Assembly (NCBI GenBank): GCA_023213395.1
Contig: CM041465.1
Coordinates: forward strand, 99,455,741 to 99,519,740
Direction of reading: 5' to 3'
Origin: Cycas panzhihuaensis
Taxonomy: Eukaryota; Cycadophyta
Length of the DNA stretch: 64,000 nt
The notes under the pieces were generated by a model. The model was given only the letters and a program-made list of their open reading frames with translations. It was not told the origin of the DNA and searched no databases. A program made the position numbers and the translations under genes. Positions 57,291 through 64,000 of the stretch are shown in pieces; position 1 is the first letter of the stretch; every line of letters starts with the position of its first letter.

Positions 57291-58100
57291 AGCTCTTAGA
57301 ATGCTTTTTGGGCCTTGGTAGACCAAACAAAAAGGGACCCCTTCTTTATAAATTAGTTAGGGGTTTCACATTTATGGCAAAGTCTACCAAGGAATACTTG
57401 AGGAAACCTAACTTGCCTAAAAATGACTCGATATGGCATTGTGTTTTGGGCAGGGGTATATCTAGATCAACCTTGACCTTATCGAGGTCAATTTGGATCA
57501 CTTATTTAGAAATAAGGAATCCTAGGAGCTTGTTATATACATTTAAGCAGGATTAGATTGACATGATATTTATAACATCACATGAATATGGCATATAAAT
57601 CCTTGAGGTGGCAATCACTCTTATGAGAGAGACCCATCATGTCGTCCATGAAGCCCTTAAGGGTTTTGGTTATGAGGTTATGGAAGACAAACTACATTGC
57701 CCTTTAATAGGTGGTGCCTGCATTTTTTAGCCCAAAGGACATGGCCTTGTAGGTGAATGTACCCCATGGAGCGATGAAGGCCATTTTGTGACAATCTTTA
57801 GGAGATATTTGTATCTGGTTATATCCATAGAAGGCATCCATCCAATACATAACTTTAAAACCAGTAGTGTGATCAATGATTTAATCGATAAAAGGTAAAA
57901 GAAAGTTGTCTTTAAGGCATGTATTATTTATGTCTTGGAAGTCAACACAAATCTAAATTGTCCTATTTCTTTTGGAAATGGGAACGATATTAAAAACCCA
58001 TTTAGGGTAATCGATAGAAGTGATTAGACCTACTTCTAGGAGCTTTTCAACTTCCATCTTAATTATAGCAAATAATTTATGATGAAGAGGGTGTTGCTTT
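57291..58100 (-). pseudogene. rt: Reverse transcriptase of Tat E
   Basis: VFNIVPISKRNRTI, ICVDFQDINNTCLKDNFLLP, VMYWMDAFYGYNQIQISPKD, FIAPWGTFTYKAMSFGLKNA and LKGFMDDMMGLSHKSD are the five RT blocks, with active site MDDM in place of YVDD (both Asp kept). IPLPKTQCHIESFLGKLGFL is the thumb-RNase H connection. Stops are scattered. Confidence 0.8.
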
Positions 58101-59069
58101 TATTGCATAGTGTGAGTGCTCAGAATGGTTGTGAAGTTATAGGTGATGATAGAGTGCTCAATCCCCTTTATGTCTAAGTAATCCCATGTAAAGACATCAT
58201 GGAATTCCTAGAAAAGGAAGGTGTATTCCTCCATTTCCTCATGTGAATATTTTTCTCTAACCTTTATGAATTTATTAGGGGAAAGGATGATGTCCTTGGT
58301 TACTCTCATGTACATGGCATTCCCTTCTTCAAAATGAAGGGGGGCCTGGTCAACAGGAGGAGATGAGGAAGAGCTAGGTTGGTCTGGGTCAGTTAGAGGT
58401 GAACCAAGGGCTAGGATCTTTCGATAACTAAGTTTATGATGACCCTAGGGGAGATTAGGTATAGAGCCCACTAGGTGCTATAGTAAGGTCTCATGGATAG
58501 TAATCTACCCTATGGATAGCTTTTCTTGGAGGGGATGAGGAATGATAAGCTGGAGGAGCTACGAGCCCATAACGATCAACCCACCACTTGACATAATCAT
58601 GAGACTCTTTGGAAGAGTTAGAGGACATCATCCTATATCGTGGAAAAGGAGGCTCTATATCTTCATGATCCAAGAAAGATGATAAGGTGTGGGGGGTGGA
58701 TGATGAAGGATCTCAAGAGTACGCACATGAGATAGGAGTGACCATGCGTGGCATGATGGGAGTACTCGGCTCCTCTGTGGAGGTTTTAGGTCATGACTCA
58801 GAACTAGATGGATGACGAAGCACGTAATTAGTATGGGTGTTTACGAGGGATATGGGGTGAGGAGGCTCCTCATCCTCATTGTCAGACTCATGGTCACTCA
58901 AGACAATGAAGTATCTATAACTCCCTGCACCAATAGGGGCAAAGTAAATGAGGTTGGAAGAGGAACTAGGGGCCCCTTCCTCAGGTCTAAAAGTGTTGGG
59001 GATATCAATTGTATAGGTGTAATCATAGGTAGAAGGGCATTTGTTATCCTTCATTAGGTTGCAAGCCAC
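58101..59069 (-). pseudogene. Protease-RT linker of Tat E
   Basis: Two open stretches (58491-58673 and 58791-59069). NLIYFAPIGAGSYRYFIVLS and SDHESDNEDEEPPHP align with the linker of B. No catalytic motif. Between 58100 and 58490 the N-terminal RT region can be partly followed but is heavily broken. Confidence 0.5.
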
Positions 59070-59186
59070 CTGATAAGACTAATGAAATGGTTTAGTGGGA
59101 GGAGGCTTCCAAGAAACAACTTTCATTCATCCTTCATGGATGAATTTTAGTTACCCCCAATGGGATGAGCACACGACTTCTATCTG

Positions 59187-59450
59187 GTCAAGCTATGGGC
59201 ATCCCAACAAGAGATTGTAGTCCGCATCCATGTCGAGGACTACTATACTAGTGAGGACAATTTTGTCCTCAAGAGTAAGGGGAATAGAGACTAATCCCAA
59301 AGGCATCTTTTTGCTACTATCATAGCCTTGACAACACCATAGAACTGGCTCAAAAGCTATTATGCTTAACTCTTGCATGATGCATAATAGCATAGCATTA
59401 ATAGAAGAACCATTATCTATAATAATCCTTCTAAGAGTGCACTTAGGAGT
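59187..59450 (-). pseudogene. pro: Aspartic protease of Tat E
   Basis: IIDNGSSINAMLLCIMQEL (active site D-N-G) and VVLDMDADYNLLLGCP are the two protease signatures, as in B. The frame is open for most of the domain. Confidence 0.75.
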
Positions 59451-59660
59451 GTATATAGAAATGGTGAAAGGATAATACCACTAACGTTCCTTTTCACTCG
59501 CAAGAGGGAGGTATTTAAGATCAAAGGCAATGATGGGCTCCTAGCATCGAGTAGCACTTAAAGCATGGACGCGTGCATCCTCTAGACCTAAAGCCTCCAA
59601 GAGAAGAGCATATTACTCAGGATACTGGATGCACGTCTATGGGATAATCACCTAGCTAGG

Positions 59661-62396
59661 TAGGAATGATGATGATCGATATTGGTATCGAGGATGCAGG
59701 TGAAAAACCTACAAGGGAAGTAAGTACCATGCAGGGCACCTTGTGTGCCAGAGTGCGAGTTCGGAACCTGTGGATGATACCCAACTACCTTGAAGTGGTC
59801 CTCTATCCCAAAGAGAAAGAGGAAAAACAAGAAAGGTAGCCTGGATGGACTTGAGAGGAAGGTCCTCCCACCCTTGGATGGCCAGAAGGGGAAGAAAGGA
59901 ATCCTCAAAGGTTTCCCTATGACGAAGGGAAATGAGTGGAAACAAGGTAGGTGATAGCCTACGATGTGGCTAGGTTCCTCTTGGTTGTTTGATCGACCAA
60001 ACAAGACCAAGAGGGAAGGATAGAAGTGAGAATGAAATAACTAAGCCAAAGTTTCCTCCTAATAATTCAAAAAGAAAAATAAGAAAGGAAATGGGGATAG
60101 GTGCCATGTATGTAAATAAACAATGCCAAGTGAGGATGAACCAAAAGGGGCAAGATAGGCTTTACAAATGAAGGAAAAGGAAAGGGTAAGTTTCCTATAG
60201 GTCCTTTTCCTATATGGGTTTAGTGTACAATATATAAGTATGCAAATAAGAATTAAAAGTATTGTTTCCCCTTTCACTTTTATGTGTAACCTACTTAACT
60301 AACACATAGATCTCAAATAAAAGTACGAAAGGGAAGTAAGAGTGAAAGGGGGATGTACATACCCGGAAGATGTAGCGGCTAATAGAAGACCTCACCCACG
60401 CACAACGTATGTCCTCGCCAATACACGGATGGTGGGGCTCCCTTACCTTCCTCTTTGTGGAAAGAAAGCGAAAGGAAAGGAGCAAAAGCAAAGAGCAAAA
60501 CAAGGGACCTTACCCAGATCCGAGTGCTTTACACCTTTGCAAGAGCACCATGACAACCTATACATGCACGTACTAATCCCTTCCATGAAGGGGCTGTACG
60601 ACATAAACTATATATATGCAAGTATATATAAGTGCTATTTATGCTAGAGTGTTAGAAGGAAACAGTTGCTGCAATAAGCCCTAAAAACCCTCTCTCAAAC
60701 AACGTTAAACATCAAGTAAAGATGGAGTAAAGGAAGCCTTAGGATGGCTAACCCTTTGCTTGGTTCTCCACACAACTCATAAGCACAACAAAGTAATGGT
60801 AAGGGTCACTGAGAACAGCTAAGAAGTACCAAGAAAAGAGCAACGAGGCGTTGGAGAAGTATGCAGGACACGGAGTTGCTATGGGCAGCAATCCGGTGCA
60901 CAAAACCTTGCTAATGATGTCAAGGGGTATCCAACAACACGGGGGATACTACGAGGGTCCAAATAAGAGGTGAGTAGGCCTAAAATCAGCATAGCAAGGG
61001 GCTGCATACGCTGATAATCCAGCGCTGGCCTATGGCTTAATCTCTCCTAATAATCTTAAGAAGAGCATGGAGTAAGAGAAGAGAAGGTGGGAAGGGATTA
61101 CCCTTGGAGAGAAGGACTGAAAAGGGGGGTTACCCCACCTTACTCTCTTCACCCAACCTTGGGACTCTTCTCCCATTGTTCCCTTGAAGAAAATCAGCAG
61201 AGAGAAAGGTAGAGCCAAAATACAACAAGCCAAATATAATAAAAATATAACTTTACAATGGTGAAACCTAAAGGAAACAGGCAAATAAGATAAGAAATAG
61301 GTCCAAAATAAGGGGAACTTACCATAAAACTGGAAGAGAAAGGTTTGTGAGACCTGTTGGGTAGATGTATGACAGATCTGGGCCTACTAATAGTGAGGAA
61401 GAATACCCCTGCAAGGGATTACAGGAGAGAATCCAATGGACGGCTGAAAGGGGCACTTGCTGGGCGAGTTGGAGAAGAATCAATGCCAAAATCGCTTGAT
61501 GAAACCTAGAGAGAGGCTTCTTACCACAGAAGCAAGGAGTTGCAGGTGAGTCCTGGCCTGGGGTTGCAGGAAATGCAGGCCTGCAAGAACACCTGTAGCA
61601 GAAGGAGCAGGAGAGCAATAGTTGCAACAGAAACTGTTGTCTTGAAGAGCAAAAAAGTGACCTAAAAAGAGAGAGAGAGAAACTCAAAATGATGAGGGTT
61701 TGGATACTTATACCTATCCCAGCCCTAAGTGAGCAAATAGGACATGAATAAGGCTGAGGTGGATGCGAGACCACGTGGAAATTCTATGGGAAATGTGAAA
61801 ATTGCCAGGATAGATTTTATAAAACAACTGACAATAGTCGCATCACGACAAACTTTGCTTGATCAGGTAAATTTCGCAGTCACTTAAGTTTATAATCTAG
61901 GACCGTAAGCCAGAATGGCTAAATTTTGGGTTCTAGGAGCTTTGGGAGGTGATGTGGTAGGCCTGGGAGGAGCTGGCCCTCCTCTCTAGGTGGTTGAGAC
62001 AATCCAGCATGCATGTGGACAAAGGCAAACAAACATCAATGGGTAAAGATCCAAGAACGAGGTGCTAGGAGCTCAAGGTCGAGGCATGAACATATCATAC
62101 GGACCAAAAAGGGACTTGAGGTGGTGTGGAGACTACGCGGAGGGTCGTATAATGCCATGGGGATACCTACCTTATGGAAAGGTAGGTCCCGTTGGGTCAT
62201 TATAGGCTCACAATACGGCAAGAAGAATGAACATGCAACAAATGTAAAGTAGTCACGCAAATGAAGTAAGCAGTCATGCAATGATGCAACACTTTTGTCA
62301 AGATTTCCAACGAAATAGTGAAAGTGAAAAGGGAGAAGCATACCTGAGCTTACCTGATTCGACCTATCCGTATCCATTCCCAGTAGTTGGGAAACA
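59661..62396 (-). repeat. 3' LTR of Tat F (about 2.7 kb)
   Basis: The left end TAGGAATGATG corresponds to TGGAATCATG of B; the right end gttgggaaaca joins a polypurine tract. Internal blocks (59758 B-box-like site, 61770-61870, 62160-62396) align with the other Tat LTRs. Short ORFs inside, including 61319-61774 and 62036-62509, are not conserved and are not called. Confidence 0.75.
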
Positions 62397-62415
62397 CTAC
62401 CCCCTTGGCAGCAGA
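62397..62415 (-). other. Polypurine tract of Tat F
   Basis: ctacccccttggcagcag on the + strand, a clean G-rich purine run on the - strand. Confidence 0.7.
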
Positions 62416-63029
62416 GCCTCACCGCTTGGAAGCACAATGAGATGGTGAATGCTGGCAACACAATTGTCAGTAGTACATGTGTATGTATATATATATATAT
62501 ATAAATCATGATTATAACAGGAGACGAGGGTGCTGGTGAGTGTTGTGGCAGAATGCATAGATATGAGGATAGACTTGGAGATGACGTAGGGGCTGCCTAT
62601 GTGCTACCCAAGAATCGATCAGAGGCTAGAAGGATAAGGGGGCTGCCCCCATCGTGAAAATGCAAAGAGATGCATGATGATGTTAGGTTAAAGAGATAAA
62701 TAAACAAACATGGTAGTCACCATAGTTTAACCTCATTAGTGGCTAACTTTTGGAGGTGCGAACAGATCGTAGGGTAATGCGCATGATGGCCTAGGACTTG
62801 GGTGACAGAGCGACCGGGCAAGTCTCAGGGATGGTCAGCAAGAAGAGAAAGGTGATGCTAAAGGATGAGGCAAACGAGACTATCTACCTCAACATTAAGG
62901 GCCTGAGGAATGTGTCAGATGTCGACAGACTAGAAACATGTCAAAAGGGATTAGGCGGTCGAAGCGAGGGCTCTCAAGTGAGGGTATCGTACCTAGTAAA
63001 CTTAGGTGAGATGGGACACCACCACCTGG
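62416..63029 (-). other. 3' untranslated region of Tat F
   Basis: Collinear with the same region in A, B and E. A TA run lies near 62487-62503. The + strand frame at 62798-63145 overlaps RNase H and is a shadow. Confidence 0.45.
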
Positions 63030-63216
63030 GAGTCGTAGAGAAGAACAATAGATCCTCAATGATGACTGTGTACTCAGCTTCGTTATTGGTGGCCTTGGGG
63101 AGGAAGATTTCAAAGCACAGGAAATCATGTTCGAAAGAGCTATGAAGAATCCAAGTAGCAGTAGAAGTTCCAGGATTACCGTAGCTTCTGCCATCAGTAA
63201 AAATGAAGAGAGACAT
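63030..63216 (-). pseudogene. Archaeal-type RNase H (aRNH) of Tat F
   Basis: MSLFIFTDGRSYGNPGTS and LPKATNNEAEYTVIIEDLL. The first Asp and the Glu are kept. A frameshift then removes the FCDS block. Closest to B by eye. Confidence 0.75.
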
Positions 63217-63760
63217 AGATGAGAACAGAAAATGCATCTTGGTAGAGGAAATGTATGATAATATAAGAGTCAGAGCAAGAGAGACTTGTATGGAAAGCAA
63301 TAAATGGCTATAAAGGGTAGGAGGACCTAACAATGAGGCTACCCAAGGATAAGAGCAGACGATCTGGCCACTGGCTGAGAGTGGGCAGCAAAAAGAGCAT
63401 CCCAGGGCGCCAAAGGTTATTTTAGAAAGCAAAGAATGACTCTGAAAAGAGGGAGCATTCCTTTTAGAGGCCCTGGGAGTAGGAATGAGCTACAAAAACA
63501 GGTCCAGGGTGGAAAAACGAGCCAAACGAGTATAAACTCAGGCATGCACGAGAGTGACGTATAAAATGAGACAAAAGGGGCCCTTACGAAAGATGCATTG
63601 GCAGGGTGCTATAAATGCATCTATAAGAAGGAGCGACATGAAGGCTATAGGATTACAATGAGAGACAGGGCCAGAAGGCAAAGATGATTGGGGGTAAGAG
63701 ATGATCCAAAGGGCTATCACGAGGGCGAAAATGGAGAGAGTGCCCATCGGGATCCCTGCC

Positions 63761-63767
63761 TATATAA
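63761..63767 (+). promoter_or_regulatory. TATA box of the antisense gene in Tat F
   Basis: TATATAA in gcctatataaggaaaatc, followed by ttcattttcacgggctc. This promoter block is almost the same as in B. The gene itself would begin beyond the window. Confidence 0.6.
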
Positions 63768-64000
63768 GGAAAATCGATGAAAACAAGATTCATTTTCACG
63801 GGCTCTCGAGCAAATCCAGAGCCATTCCCTTATGCAGCGGAGCGCTACCAAACTTCAGAGGCACGCGAAGGGAGATCAGACCATGGGATCAGAGCTAGAG
63901 GACAGCCATCAGGACCATAGAGATGAGATGACGAGCGCTAGGCCAGATCCGGTGAGTGGATCCTAGAAAACCTACCCCATCTCGTGGTTTCAAGTTTATT

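Larger units (their letters stand above)
47931..59660 (-). mobile_element. Ty3/gypsy Tat-like element E, most complete coding copy, 5' end cut by Tat F
   Basis: On the - strand: protease, linker, RT, RNase H and integrase zinc finger; then the antisense gene on the + strand; then archaeal-type RNase H, polypurine tract and 3' LTR. Gag and the 5' LTR lie beyond element F, outside the window. All frames are broken. Confidence 0.8.
59661..64000 (-). mobile_element. Ty3/gypsy Tat-like element F, 3' part (continues beyond the window)
   Basis: 3' LTR, polypurine tract, archaeal-type RNase H and the antisense promoter region are present in - orientation. Its LTR left end cuts E upstream of its protease. 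The rest lies outside the window. Confidence 0.75.

Noticed and set aside
61319-62509. ORFs of 151 and 157 codons on the - strand in the LTR of Tat F
   Set aside because: The homologous parts of the other Tat LTRs do not keep these frames; low-complexity Ser/Leu/Cys content without a domain.
1-64000. CRISPR arrays, bacterial operons or a prokaryotic defence system
   Set aside because: No regularly spaced short repeats, no ribosome-binding-site spaced genes, and every recognisable domain is from plant LTR retrotransposons.

Overview
This window looks like nuclear DNA from a land plant with a large, transposon-rich genome. It contains Ty1/copia elements and Ty3/gypsy elements of both chromovirus-like and Tat-like type. 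The Tat-like elements carry plant-typical features: an archaeal-type second RNase H, an antisense extra ORF and LTRs of about 3 kb. I found no cellular protein gene, rRNA, convincing tRNA gene or CRISPR array. Every coding region is an old retrotransposon ORF broken by stops and frameshifts. The species cannot be named from the sequence; slow removal of old nested LTR elements is typical of gymnosperms and some large-genome monocots or ferns.

Layout. (1) 1-5604: a non-autonomous copia element (Z, + strand). It runs from the last 11 bases of its 5' LTR to its 3' LTR and has a long leader, a gag ORF and no pol. It sits in the 3' LTR of Tat element A. (2) 5605-9962: the 3' part of Tat A (- strand), with its archaeal-type RNase H and the antisense (+ strand) extra gene. 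(3) 9963-39679: copia element C (+), split inside its integrase by (4) Tat element B (-, 12257-37825; two LTRs of about 3104 bp). B's 5' LTR in turn holds (5) copia element D (+, 25156-37385; 5-bp duplication gatgg). D's 3' LTR is interrupted by (6) a chromovirus-like gypsy element (-, 30722-37344) with a partial tandem second copy. (7) 39680-47791: a + oriented Tat LTR (G), a second gypsy element (-, 40654-47152; two 334-bp LTRs) and a - oriented Tat LTR (D'). The two flanks of that gypsy element do not belong together. (8) 47931-59660: Tat element E (-), with 3' LTR, RNase H, antisense gene, integrase zinc finger, RNase H, RT and protease. (9) 59661-64000: Tat element F (-), inserted into E.

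How the parts work together. In each Tat element the sense (-) strand encodes gag-protease-RT-RNase H-integrase. On the opposite strand, between integrase and the 3' LTR, lies a second transcription unit. Its parts are a TATA box kept in three of four copies, an exon with a plant-mobile-domain-like region and an acidic stretch, a GT-AG intron of about 123 bp, and a second exon with a predicted coiled coil. In element E the intron is phase 1 and joins the two exons in frame. Acceptor phase is the same in A, B and E. This antisense spliced gene is the most interesting item in the window. Element A, copia C, Tat B, copia D and the chromovirus give a five-level nesting whose order can be read from target-site duplications.
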